NCBI RefSeq assembly: GCF_000718165.1
Contig: NZ_JOEY01000060.1
Coordinates: 1 to 64,000, forward strand
From: Streptomyces fulvoviolaceus
Lineage (GTDB): Bacteria > Actinomycetota > Actinomycetes > Streptomycetales > Streptomycetaceae
Length of the DNA: 64,000 bases
Direction: 5' to 3'
Of the stretch, positions 35,345 to 44,068 are shown in pieces. Numbering within the stretch: the stretch's first letter is position 1; every line of letters begins with the position of its first letter. The notes under the pieces were generated by a model that saw only the letters and a program-made list of their open reading frames with translations, ran no database searches and was not told the origin of the DNA. Made by a program: the position numbers and the translations under genes.

Positions 35345-36319
35345 ATGGCTGACAGCACGCGTCCCTCGGCGGAGGAGATCATCCGCTACGAGAAGGACCC
35401 CAAGACGAAGATCGCCACGCTCACCCTGGACCGCCCCGACGCCCTCAACGCCCCCACCGCGGCAGCCCGGTTGCGCTTCGCGGAGCTCCTGCACCGTGCC
35501 AACGTCGACGACGAGGTGAAAGTCCTGGTGATCCGGGGCGTCGGCGACGATCTCGGCTCGGGCGCCGACATCGCGGAGACCATGGAGATGCATGCCGCGC
35601 CGACCTCCGGACCGCTGTTGGCCGAGCTCGGGCTCGGCGAGGAGGACGGCGTCCGCTATCCCCCCAAGGGCTCCTACCGCTACGGCGGGACCCCCTCCCA
35701 GTGGTACGCCACTCCCCCGGGCGGCTGCCGCAGCCTCCAGGAGTTCAAGAAGATCAGCATCCTGGAGGTCAAGGGCTACTGCTACGGCTGGCACTTCTAC
35801 CAGGCGGCCGACGCCGACCTGGTGATCTCCTCCGACGACGCCCTCTTCGGCCATCCCTCCTTCCGGTACATCGGCTGGGCGCCCCGGATGTGGACCTGGG
35901 CGCAGACGATGGGGCTTCGGAAGTTCCAGGAGATGGTCTTCACCGGCAGGCCGTTCACCGCGCAGGAGATGTACGAGTGCAACTTCCTCAACAGCGTCGT
36001 CCCGCGGGGCGAGTTGGAAGCGGAGGTGGAGAAGTACGCGCTGGCCTGCGCACGCACCCGGCCGACCGACACGGTGTTCATGCAGAAGGTCTTCTTCGAG
36101 ATCTTCAAACAGCACCAGGGCGAGTACATGGGCTCCTTGCTCACCGGCCTCTTCGAGTCGATCGGCGGCATCGCCCGGGCCGACGGCGACGACCTGATGC
36201 TCGACGAGGAGACGGTCGACGGGGGGATCGCCAACGCGGTCAGGGGCAACGACGACCAGTTCCCGCCGGACTTCCGGCTGAGCAAGTCGGGCCGCAGGCA
36301 AGGAGATCGGGAGTCATGA
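35345..36319 (+). CDS. Enoyl-CoA hydratase/isomerase family protein
   Basis: A 324-residue crotonase-fold protein: IATLTLDRPDALNAPTAAARLRF, VLVIRGVGDDLGSGADI (the oxyanion-hole region), then EVKGYCYGWHFYQAADADLVISSDDALFGHPSFRYIGW. It acts on a CoA thioester, adding water or breaking a C-C bond. It is longer than the usual 260 residues because of an insertion at about 80-125 and a C-terminal extension. The stop overlaps the start of the CoA transferase gene (ATGA). Confidence 0.9.
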   Translation: MADSTRPSAEEIIRYEKDPKTKIATLTLDRPDALNAPTAAARLRFAELLHRANVDDEVKVLVIRGVGDDLGSGADIAETMEMHAAPTSGPLLAELGLGEEDGVRYPPKGSYRYGGTPSQWYATPPGGCRSLQEFKKISILEVKGYCYGWHFYQAADADLVISSDDALFGHPSFRYIGWAPRMWTWAQTMGLRKFQEMVFTGRPFTAQEMYECNFLNSVVPRGELEAEVEKYALACARTRPTDTVFMQKVFFEIFKQHQGEYMGSLLTGLFESIGGIARADGDDLMLDEETVDGGIANAVRGNDDQFPPDFRLSKSGRRQGDRES

Positions 36320-38661
36320 GCCCAACTCCCCTCGACGGTCTTGTCGTTGTAGACCTGTCCACGGGCATCCCCGGCGCCTACTGCACGAAGCTGCTGGCCG
36401 ACGGCGGTGCGGACGTCGTCAAGGTCGAGGCGCCGGAGGGTGATCCGCTACGGCGCTGGTCGGCGTCCGGCGCCACGATCGAACCCGGCGGCGACGGGGC
36501 CCTGTTCAGCTTCCTGGCCTGCTCGAAGAAGAGCGTCATAGGCGACCCCCGCTCCGTACATGAGCTCCTCGAAACGGCGGACGTGATGGTGTGGTCCCCG
36601 GGCCCGCCCGTCGCCGGGCATCCGGAGCTGTCCCCACAGGAGATCCACCGCTCCCATCCCCACCTGGTCGTCACGTCGATCACGCCGTTCGGATTGGAAG
36701 GTCCGTGGCGGGACCGTGCGGCCACCGAGTTCACCCTGCAGGCGTGGTCCGGCGGCATCGTCGGCCTCGGCCGGGGCGCACCGGACCGGGCGCCGGTCTT
36801 CGTCGGGGGCCAGGTCGGGGACTGGGTGTCGGGGGCGTACGCCGCCGCCGCGACCATGGCCTCGCGGCTGCGCGGGCCGGGCGAGCTCGTCGACCTCTCG
36901 ATGCTGGAAGCGCACATCCTGTCGCTGACGTACCACCCGGTCACGTTCCACGACATGCTCGACCGGCCGTGGCAGACGACCCGCAGGCTGAACATGCCGG
37001 GCGTGGCCACGGCCAAGGACGGCCTGATCGCGCTCGGTTGCGCGACTGCCCAGCAGTTCTTCGACTTCTGCGCGATGGTCGGCCACCCCGAGTGGATCGA
37101 CGAGAAGAACCCGTTCTCGATCATCCAGCGTGCCACCGAGGTCGCGCCGGTGATCCAGGAGTGGATCGCGGGCCGGACGGTGGCCGAGATCCGCGAGCTG
37201 GCCACGGCGTTCCGGATCCCCAACTCCGTGGTGACCGACGGCGCGAACGCCCCCTCCCTGGACCACTTCGAGCAGCGGCGGAGCTTCCGGCCCAACCCCC
37301 GCGACGGCTTCCTCCAGCCCGCTCCCCCCTACCGTCTGGAGCCGGCACGCCTCCGGCCGCCCGGCCCGCCGCCGCGCCTCGGCGAACACACCGGCGGCCG
37401 CCGTCGCACACGGCGGGAGGCCACCCCGGATCCCCTGTCGTTCAGCAGACTGCGGGTCCTGGACATGACGGCCTTCTGGGCCGGACCGTCGTGCACGCAC
37501 GCCCTCTCCCTGCTCGGCGCCGAGGTGATCCATCTGGAGTCCGCTTCACGGCCCGACGGGACCCGGCTGATCGCGGGCGTGCCGCCGACCGTGGACCGGT
37601 GGTGGGAGAGGTCGCCGATCTTCTCGGGCCTCAACACCGGCAAGAAGAGCCTGACGCTCGACTTCGGGACCGAGCGGGGACGAGAACTGCTGCGCAGGCT
37701 GATCGCGACCTGCGACGTGATCGTCGAGAACTACACCCCGCGGGTTCTGGACCAACTCGGCCTGGACTACGAGGCGGTACGGGCCATCCGCCCCGACGCC
37801 GTCATGGTCCGCATGCCCGGCTTCGGCCTCGACGGACCGTGGCGCGACAACGCCGCCTTCGCCTTCGTCATCGAGGACGCGTCGGGGCTGACCTGGCTCA
37901 CCGGCCACCCGGACCAGAACCCGGTCGAGCCCTACTCGATCGGCGACCCCAACGCCGGCGTGCACGCGCTGGGCGGTCTCCTGCTGGCCCTGGAACACCG
38001 GCGCCGCACCGGCGAAGGAGCGCTGGTGGAGGCGGCCATGGTCGACGCCGCGCTCAATGTGGCCGCCGAGCAGGTCATCGAGTACTCGGCCTACGGCGCA
38101 CTGCTGGAGCGGGCCGGGAACCGGGGCCCGGCCGCGGCCCCGCAGAATCTGTATCCGACCGCGGACACCGACGAGTTCGGCGGCAAGGACTCCTGGGTGG
38201 CGATCGCCGTGGCCACGGACGGGCAGTGGGAGGCGCTGCGCGACGCCCTCGGCCGCCCCGACTGGGCGATGGACCCGGACCTGTCCACCGCCGACGGGCG
38301 GCGCACGCACCACGACGACATCGACGAGCGTCTCACCGCCTGGTGCCGTGAGCGCGGCGCGGACGAGATCGTCGACCGGCTGTGGCCCGCCGGAGTCCCG
38401 GTGGGGAAGGTCCTGCAGCCGCATCGCCAGGCAGAGTTGGAGCAGTTGCGGTTCCGCGGCTTCTTCGAGGAGATCGACCACCCCGTCAACGGCCCGGCCC
38501 GCTACAGCACTTGGCCGGTACGGCTCTCCTCCGACCCCGCGCGCCCTGCCCCGTTGCTCGGCGAGCACAACCACCAGCTGCTGACCGAACTCGGCCTGAC
38601 GGAAGCGGAGATCGCCGCCCTGGAGGCCGACGGGATCATCGGCCGTGCGCCGACCCGCTAG
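36316..38661 (+). CDS. Tandem CaiB/BaiF (class III) CoA-transferase
   Basis: A 781-residue protein made of two class III CoA-transferase domains joined head to tail: residues 1-350 and 375-781. The usual proteins have a single domain of about 400 and form interlocked dimers, so this is a fused dimer. The catalytic Asp appears in both halves, in GGQVGDWVSGAYAA and in YSIGDPNAGVHA. It would move CoA from a donor to an acid intermediate of the pathway. The linker is rich in Pro and Arg. ATG 36316 overlaps the hydratase stop. Confidence 0.93.
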   Translation: MSPTPLDGLVVVDLSTGIPGAYCTKLLADGGADVVKVEAPEGDPLRRWSASGATIEPGGDGALFSFLACSKKSVIGDPRSVHELLETADVMVWSPGPPVAGHPELSPQEIHRSHPHLVVTSITPFGLEGPWRDRAATEFTLQAWSGGIVGLGRGAPDRAPVFVGGQVGDWVSGAYAAAATMASRLRGPGELVDLSMLEAHILSLTYHPVTFHDMLDRPWQTTRRLNMPGVATAKDGLIALGCATAQQFFDFCAMVGHPEWIDEKNPFSIIQRATEVAPVIQEWIAGRTVAEIRELATAFRIPNSVVTDGANAPSLDHFEQRRSFRPNPRDGFLQPAPPYRLEPARLRPPGPPPRLGEHTGGRRRTRREATPDPLSFSRLRVLDMTAFWAGPSCTHALSLLGAEVIHLESASRPDGTRLIAGVPPTVDRWWERSPIFSGLNTGKKSLTLDFGTERGRELLRRLIATCDVIVENYTPRVLDQLGLDYEAVRAIRPDAVMVRMPGFGLDGPWRDNAAFAFVIEDASGLTWLTGHPDQNPVEPYSIGDPNAGVHALGGLLLALEHRRRTGEGALVEAAMVDAALNVAAEQVIEYSAYGALLERAGNRGPAAAPQNLYPTADTDEFGGKDSWVAIAVATDGQWEALRDALGRPDWAMDPDLSTADGRRTHHDDIDERLTAWCRERGADEIVDRLWPAGVPVGKVLQPHRQAELEQLRFRGFFEEIDHPVNGPARYSTWPVRLSSDPARPAPLLGEHNHQLLTELGLTEAEIAALEADGIIGRAPTR

Positions 38662-38685
38662 GACGAAAGGAAGGAACGAGTCGCG

Positions 38686-39000
38686 ATGACGACACCGCGG
38701 ATCGGGATGATGCTCACGAGCACGGTGGACAGCACCAGCGTGGTGGTCGTCCGCTGGGCAGCCGGTGACCAGCAGGTGACCTGCGGAGGCACGCCGATGG
38801 TCGACGCCGCGAAGGGCGGCACCGGGCCCCAACAGCCCCTCGATCCGGACCAGTCGGCCGGCACCCTCCTCGGCAAGCGCTATGCCACCGATGACGGCAC
38901 GGTCGAGCTGCTGTGCACCAAACCCGGAAAGGGCACCCTCGCGGTCGGCGGCGTGCCGCTGGCCGTGAAGAGCGCCAAGCCGCTGCCGGCGTCGGACTGA
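38686..39000 (+). CDS. Small protein of unknown function in the catabolic cluster
   Basis: A 104-residue protein that I do not recognise. It has two related blocks: VTCGGTPM, and ELLCTKPGKGTLAVGGVPL. Each has a Cys followed by a Gly-rich turn and a Pro-hydrophobic pair, so a small beta-rich or metal- or Fe-S-binding fold is possible. It has its own good ribosome site (GAAAGGAAGG) and lies between the CoA transferase and the acyl-CoA synthetase, five bases before the latter. It is likely part of the same pathway. Confidence 0.8.
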   Translation: MTTPRIGMMLTSTVDSTSVVVVRWAAGDQQVTCGGTPMVDAAKGGTGPQQPLDPDQSAGTLLGKRYATDDGTVELLCTKPGKGTLAVGGVPLAVKSAKPLPASD

Positions 39001-39005
39001 CGCGC

Positions 39006-40457
39006 ATGGACCTCACGGTGCTCCTCGACATGGCGGCCGAGGGGTTCGCCGACCGCACCCTGGTGGACGGGCTCACGACCCGGCAACTGCGCGACGCGGC
39101 ACGTGCGGGCGCCGGTCTCCTCGCGGAGTCGGGCGCCACCTCCGTCGTGCATCTCGCGGCGAACGGCCCCGCCTTCCCGGTGGCCCTGTTCGCGGCCGCG
39201 TCGGCGGGAGTGCCCTTCGTGCCCCTCAACTACCGCCTGGGCACAGATCAGTTGCGTACGCTGCTCACCCATCACCCCGGCGCGTGGATCATCGCCGACG
39301 AGCGTCACGGTCCCCTGGTCCCGCACAGCCACACACCGCGGTCGTGGCTCGACACAACCCTCACGCGGGCTCCCTCGGACCGGGTCCCACGCGCCTCCGA
39401 CCCCGCCGTCATCATCTACACCAGCGGAACGACATCCGCCCCCAAGGGCGTCCTCCTGCGCCACCACAACCTCGTCTCGTACGTCGTCGGCGGCGTCGAG
39501 TTCGGGAGCGCGGGGCCGGACGAGGCGGCGCTGATGTGCGTACCGCCGTATCACATAGCCGCCGTGTCGAACGTCCTGACGAACCTCTACGCGGGACGGC
39601 GACTGGTCGTGCTCGACGCCTTCTCGCCGACGCGCTGGTTGGAGCTGGTGCGCGCCGAGGGCGTCACGAACGCCATGGTGGTGCCGACGATGCTGGCCCG
39701 GCTGATGGAGGAGCCCGAGAGCCGGCGCTCGGTGCCGACGCTGCGGACCCTCGCCTACGGCGGTGCGGCGATGCCCCCTCGGGTGATCGAACAGGCGTTG
39801 CGCGCATGGCCGGACGTCGGGTTCGTCGGCGCGTACGGCCTGACGGAGACCAGCTCGACCATCGCCGTCCTCGGCCCCGACGACCACCGTGAGGCGGCCG
39901 CCTCCGAGGACCCCGAGGTGCGGGCACGCCTGCACTCCGCCGGACGCCCGATCCCCGGCGTCGAGATCGAGATCCGCGGCACCGACGGCACACCCGTGCC
40001 GTACGGCGTGCCCGGGCGGGTCCGGGTCCGCGGCGCGCAGGTGTCCGGGGAGTACGCCGGAGCCCCTGGGGCGGGCGACGGCTGGTTCGACACCCGCGAC
40101 CTCGGTCAACTCGACCGCGAGGGCTTCCTGTTCATCAGGGGCCGCGAGGACGACACCATCATCCGCGGCGCCGAGAACATCGCACCGGCCGAGATCGAGG
40201 ACGTCCTGTTGCGCCGACCGGAGGTGGCGGACGCCGTGGTGGTCGGCGTCCCCGACGAGCAGTGGGGCCAGCGCATCGAGGCCGTCGTGGTCCCTGCCCG
40301 GGGGGCTTCGCTCGACCCCGAGGAGCTGCGTGCGGAGGTCCGGCGGCGGCTGCGCGGTTCGAAGACGCCCGACCGCATCGTCGTATGGAACGAGATACCT
40401 CGAACGGCTACGGGGAAGGTGCTGCGTCGGGACGTCGCGACGGAGTTGGGCGGGTGA
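39006..40457 (+). CDS. AMP-forming acyl-CoA synthetase
   Basis: A 483-residue ANL-family ligase. Motif A3 is IYTSGTTSAPKGVLL, A5 is YGLTETSS, A7 reads FDTRDLG, and the catalytic Lys is in TATGKVLRRDV. It would activate a carboxylic acid of the pathway as a CoA thioester. It is slightly short for the family. The start at 39006 fits the AMP-binding domain; an upstream in-frame start at 38913 would overlap the small gene before it. No membrane segment is seen. Confidence 0.93.
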   Translation: MDLTVLLDMAAEGFADRTLVDGLTTRQLRDAARAGAGLLAESGATSVVHLAANGPAFPVALFAAASAGVPFVPLNYRLGTDQLRTLLTHHPGAWIIADERHGPLVPHSHTPRSWLDTTLTRAPSDRVPRASDPAVIIYTSGTTSAPKGVLLRHHNLVSYVVGGVEFGSAGPDEAALMCVPPYHIAAVSNVLTNLYAGRRLVVLDAFSPTRWLELVRAEGVTNAMVVPTMLARLMEEPESRRSVPTLRTLAYGGAAMPPRVIEQALRAWPDVGFVGAYGLTETSSTIAVLGPDDHREAAASEDPEVRARLHSAGRPIPGVEIEIRGTDGTPVPYGVPGRVRVRGAQVSGEYAGAPGAGDGWFDTRDLGQLDREGFLFIRGREDDTIIRGAENIAPAEIEDVLLRRPEVADAVVVGVPDEQWGQRIEAVVVPARGASLDPEELRAEVRRRLRGSKTPDRIVVWNEIPRTATGKVLRRDVATELGG

Positions 40458-40479
40458 ACCCGCTCGCAGCCCGCGGGAT

Positions 40480-40512
40480 CCCGTACCCACGTGAATCACG
40501 TCCGGGTACGGG
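40480..40512. terminator. Hairpin terminator between convergent genes
   Basis: CCCGTACCC and GGGTACGGG form a 9-base stem. Inside it lies a second stem, ACGTG-AAT-CACGT, with two unpaired C. It sits between the acyl-CoA synthetase and the convergent MFS gene and likely stops both. Confidence 0.7.
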
Positions 40513-40523
40513 ACCCCGACAGC

Positions 40524-41981
40524 TCACACCTTCGTCGCCAGAACCGCCGAGGGCACCTCAACGCCCGCGCGCGCTCCCGGACGGATGAACAGGGCGAGGA
40601 CGAGCCCCACGACAGAGCAGGTACCGATGAGGGCGAAGCCCTGCACATACGCATCGCTGGTGCTGAACGGCGTACTGGGCACAAGGGAGTTGCTCAGGAC
40701 CACCGTCGCGACCGACGTACCCACGATGCCGAAGACCATCCGCACGACCACGTTCACTCCCGTGGCCTCACCGGTGTTCTCCTCCGGCGTGTCCTCCATG
40801 ATCAGGATCGGGATCGCGGCCAGTGCGAACGACGTCGCCACGGCGAGGAACACCACCGAGACGGCCACTCCCGCGAGGGTCCCGTGGAGCAGCGCGAGGG
40901 CGAGGGCGCTGATCAGGCCGAAGACGCTGCCGACGACCAGTGTCTGCCGGGCGCCCGCACGCGCGGCCGTCCAGCCGCTGACCGGGGAGAGCAGGAAGCC
41001 GAGGGCCGCCGCGCCGAACAGGACCCATGCCGCCTCGGTCGCGCTCAGACCGAGGCCTACAGGTGCCAACTCCGGGGTCTGCATGAGGGCTTGGAGAAGG
41101 GGGCCTGCGGCGCCCACGATGCCTGCCGCGAGCACGGCGGTCGCGAGCATCGTCAGGACGGAATTCCGCCCGGCGAGCAGGCGCACGTCGATCATGGGGT
41201 GCTCGGCGCGCAGCTCCCACGTCCCCCAGATCGCCAGCAGTACGACACCGACGGTCATCGAGGCGATCGTACGGCTGTCCGACCAGGACCGGGTCATGGT
41301 GTTCTGAACGCCGAACAGCACCAAGGTGATCGCCGGAATCAACAGCAGGCTCGCGAGCCAGTTGACGCGTTGCGCTGCGGCGACCGCGTTCGGGCGAGGG
41401 AGCAGCGTGCAGCCGATGGCGGCGAGCAGGGCGACGGCGCCGGTGGCGACGGGGATGCAACGCCAGCCCGCGGAATCGATCAGCGGGCCGGCGACGACGG
41501 CTCCCGTCGCTCCCCCGAGCGTCGCGGCTCCTGCGATCATCGCGGCCGCCACGGGCAGTTGCCGGCCCGGGACGGTCTCACGGGCGAGACCGAAGCAGAG
41601 GGGAAGGACGCCGCCGGACACGCCCAGGATCGCCTGCCCGGTGATGACCCCGGCCAGCATGTCCGTGGAGAAGGTGCTGATGAGCGAGCCGAGTGCGGAG
41701 ACCAGCAGCACGGCTACGAGCACCCTGCGGCGCCCGTGGCGGTCTCCCAGTCGGCCGCAGAGCACCGCGGAGGCGGCGGCGACCAGGATGAACGCCGTCA
41801 CCGTCCAGCCGGCGTGGTCGAGGGTGGAACGGAAGCGGCTGATCAGCACGGGAAGCGCGCCGACCATCGCGGTCGCCGCGAAGCCACTGACGGCGCCCGC
41901 GAAGACCAGGAGCCCGATAAGGAGCGGGAGGGGACGGGAGGGGCGGCGGACACCGGTACCGGTTTCTGGAGATGCTGACAT
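40524..41981 (-). CDS. MFS transporter, DHA2-type drug/solute efflux
   Basis: A 485-residue transporter with about fourteen hydrophobic segments. The MFS motif GRLGDRHGRRRVL follows helix 2 and GVSGGVLPLCFGLARE is in the DHA2 position. It probably exports a toxic compound or substrate. It lies at the end of the catabolic cluster, facing it, so it may handle the same chemical. I chose ATG 41981 (MSASPETGTG); the reading frame extends upstream as a shadow. Confidence 0.88.
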   Translation of the reverse strand: MSASPETGTGVRRPSRPLPLLIGLLVFAGAVSGFAATAMVGALPVLISRFRSTLDHAGWTVTAFILVAAASAVLCGRLGDRHGRRRVLVAVLLVSALGSLISTFSTDMLAGVITGQAILGVSGGVLPLCFGLARETVPGRQLPVAAAMIAGAATLGGATGAVVAGPLIDSAGWRCIPVATGAVALLAAIGCTLLPRPNAVAAAQRVNWLASLLLIPAITLVLFGVQNTMTRSWSDSRTIASMTVGVVLLAIWGTWELRAEHPMIDVRLLAGRNSVLTMLATAVLAAGIVGAAGPLLQALMQTPELAPVGLGLSATEAAWVLFGAAALGFLLSPVSGWTAARAGARQTLVVGSVFGLISALALALLHGTLAGVAVSVVFLAVATSFALAAIPILIMEDTPEENTGEATGVNVVVRMVFGIVGTSVATVVLSNSLVPSTPFSTSDAYVQGFALIGTCSVVGLVLALFIRPGARAGVEVPSAVLATKV

Positions 41982-42166
41982 CTCTGTCTCTCTCGGATAG
42001 GCGTTGGGGAGTGATCGCCTTGCTCTGAACGCCTCTCCGACGGAAGGAACCGACCCGGGGACTGGGCCGCTGCTCCCGTGGGAGGACCCGTTCGCCTCGG
42101 AGCGTGACACCGCCGCGGACCGGCCCCCAAAGCCAAGTCCCGCTGAGTGGTGGGGGAATCGCCGCC

Positions 42167-42607
42167 TCAGGTCGTCAGGGTCGCCCACACGGCGTTGCCG
42201 CCGGTGAGTCGCGACCGGTCGACTCCCCAGGAATCCGCGAGCTGTTCCACAAGGAGCAGTCCGCGGCCGCCCTCGTCGTCGGGGCCCGGCTCGCAGCGGG
42301 GCAGGCCGCGGCCGGTGCGGTCGTGGTCGTGCACCTCGAGACGGACGCATCCGGCGGCGACCAGCCCGATGCCGCACAGGAAGCGCGCGCTGAGCGTGTG
42401 GCGTACGGCGTTGGTGGCCAGTTCGGACACGAGCAGCACGGCGTCCGCGCACAGCTCGCCCGGCAGGCGCCAGCCGGCCAGCCGAGCGTTCACGGAGCGG
42501 CGGGCGATCGGGACGCTGGAGCGGTGTGCGGGGAGTTCGAGCCAGTGCGTTCGGTCCGGGCTCGAGACGTCTAACAGTTGGAGTGAGGAAGTCGTGTGGG
42601 GGGACAC
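42167..42607 (-). CDS. ATP-binding anti-sigma-factor-like kinase (HATPase_c, RsbW-type)
   Basis: A protein of about 146 residues of the HATPase_c_2 family, common in Streptomyces near XRE/DUF397 pairs. The N box is in SELATNAVRHT and the G1 box in DDEGGRGLLLVEQLADSWG. These proteins bind ATP and may phosphorylate or sequester sigma-factor regulators. I place the start at GTG 42607 (GGAAGG nine bases upstream), which gives the usual family length. An ATG at 42697 would add an atypical Pro-rich leader. It is divergent from the XRE gene. Confidence 0.85.
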   Translation of the reverse strand: MSPHTTSSLQLLDVSSPDRTHWLELPAHRSSVPIARRSVNARLAGWRLPGELCADAVLLVSELATNAVRHTLSARFLCGIGLVAAGCVRLEVHDHDRTGRGLPRCEPGPDDEGGRGLLLVEQLADSWGVDRSRLTGGNAVWATLTT

Positions 42608-42853
42608 GGCGGGTGCCTTCCGTGGGGGGCGGGCAGCCAGGCGAACCAGGAGAAAGGGGAGGGTGAGCAACGGGCCAGCGGGTAGAGGGTGTTCCATGTG
42701 ATCGTCGAAGCGATTCACACGAGTAACTATGCTCTCAACGAAGTTCAAGCTGCAACAGACTCCCTGATAGTTTCAGCAAGCCGATATCCGTCCGGTGACT
42801 TCACCAAGTCACCGTGAGACTCGTCTTGGTGACGGTCCCTCAGGAGGTGGGGC

Positions 42854-43729
42854 GTGAGCGAAGGCCGTTCGGGCACGGGCAGCACCAGTGCGCCCACCGT
42901 GCTCCGCATGATTCTCGGCCGGCGTTTGCAGGAACGACGCCAGGGTGCGGGGGTGTCCCTGGAGGCCGCGGCCAGAGCCCTGCGGGTGACCACCTTGACC
43001 ATCCGCCGCCTGGAGAAGGCGGAGGTCGGCCTCAAGCCCGTGTACGTCGACAAGCTGCTGGAGACCTACGGGGCCGACCGGCAGGAGATCGACGAGTTCG
43101 TCGACCTCGCCGAGCGGGCCAACGAACCCGGCTGGTGGCACGCGTACCGGGATGTGCTGCCGAACTGGTTCAGCGCCTATGTGAGCCTGGAGACCGGGGC
43201 CAAGACCCTGCGCACCTACGAGCCCCACTACGTCACGGGGCTGCTGCAGACCCACCGGTACGCGCGCGGAGTCCTGCGCGGCGGCTTCCCCAACGTCAGC
43301 GACGAGGATCTGGAGAAGCGCGTCGATCTGCGGCTGCGCCGCCAGAGCCTGCTGGAGAGGCCCGACGCGCCCACGCTGTGGGTGGTGATGGAGGAAGCCG
43401 TACTGCACCGGATGGTCGGCGGCCCCGAGGTCATGCGGGAGCAGATCGAGCGGCTCCTGGAGGTCTCGGAGCTGGCGCACGTCAGCGTCGACGTGGTGCC
43501 GTTCACCGCCGGTGCTCACGTCGGCGCGTGCGCCCCGTTCACCTACTTCCGTTTCGAGGAACGGGAGTTGCCGGACATCGTCTACAGCGAGATCCTCTCC
43601 GGCTCCATGTACCTGGACCAGCGCTCCGACGTCGCGGCGCATCTCGAGGCCCACAACCGCATGTCCCTGCTGACCTCGGACGCGGACAACAGGGCACTCC
43701 TGAACCGCATGCGCAAGGAGTACTCATGA
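42854..43729 (+). CDS. XRE-family DNA-binding protein with DUF5753 domain
   Basis: A 291-residue regulator. An N-terminal helix-turn-helix (LGRRLQERRQGAGVSLEAAARALRVTTLTIRRLEKAEV) is followed by the DUF5753 domain (YEPHYVTGLLQTHRYARGVLRG ... VVPFTAGAHVG). Streptomyces have many such proteins paired with a DUF397 protein and an RsbW-like ATPase; the WhiJ/AbaA-type loci are examples and affect development and antibiotic production. It starts at GTG with GGAGG upstream. Confidence 0.95.
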   Translation: MSEGRSGTGSTSAPTVLRMILGRRLQERRQGAGVSLEAAARALRVTTLTIRRLEKAEVGLKPVYVDKLLETYGADRQEIDEFVDLAERANEPGWWHAYRDVLPNWFSAYVSLETGAKTLRTYEPHYVTGLLQTHRYARGVLRGGFPNVSDEDLEKRVDLRLRRQSLLERPDAPTLWVVMEEAVLHRMVGGPEVMREQIERLLEVSELAHVSVDVVPFTAGAHVGACAPFTYFRFEERELPDIVYSEILSGSMYLDQRSDVAAHLEAHNRMSLLTSDADNRALLNRMRKEYS

Positions 43730-43986
43730 CCACCATCGACGGCAGTGTCTGCGACGTCTACAACGGGATGCCCGCCTCCGACCTCGGCGAGCAGGGCTGG
43801 GAGTCGCCGTGGAGCGGTCCCAACGGGGGCCAGTGCGTGCAGACGAAGCAACTCGCCGACGGCCGCGTGGCCCTGCGGCAGTCGACCGATCCCGCCGGTC
43901 CCGCGCTGATCTACACCCCTCAGGAGATCGCCGCGTTCGTCGCGGGGGTCAAGCGCGGTCTCGCCGACCACCTGGCAACTGGCTGA
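43726..43986 (+). CDS. DUF397 protein
   Basis: An 86-residue small protein of the DUF397 family, with the usual WxxSSxSGxxGxCVE-like block here as WESPWSGPNGGQCVQTKQLADGRVALRQSTDP. It overlaps the XRE gene by ATGA, so the two are made in step. It is thought to pair with the XRE protein as an antagonist or partner. Both lie in the same triad as the ATPase gene. Confidence 0.93.
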   Translation: MTTIDGSVCDVYNGMPASDLGEQGWESPWSGPNGGQCVQTKQLADGRVALRQSTDPAGPALIYTPQEIAAFVAGVKRGLADHLATG

Positions 43987-44068
43987 CCCAGCAGGGGACT
44001 TGATCCGGCTCCGGCCACGAGCCTGCCCGACACCTCCCACCCCCACCCCCAGCTCCGAAAGGGACAGG

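Noticed and set aside
33728..36301. An 857-codon minus-strand frame opposite the M24 and hydratase genes
   Set aside because: It is an antisense shadow; the plus strand has overlapping genes with clear motifs.
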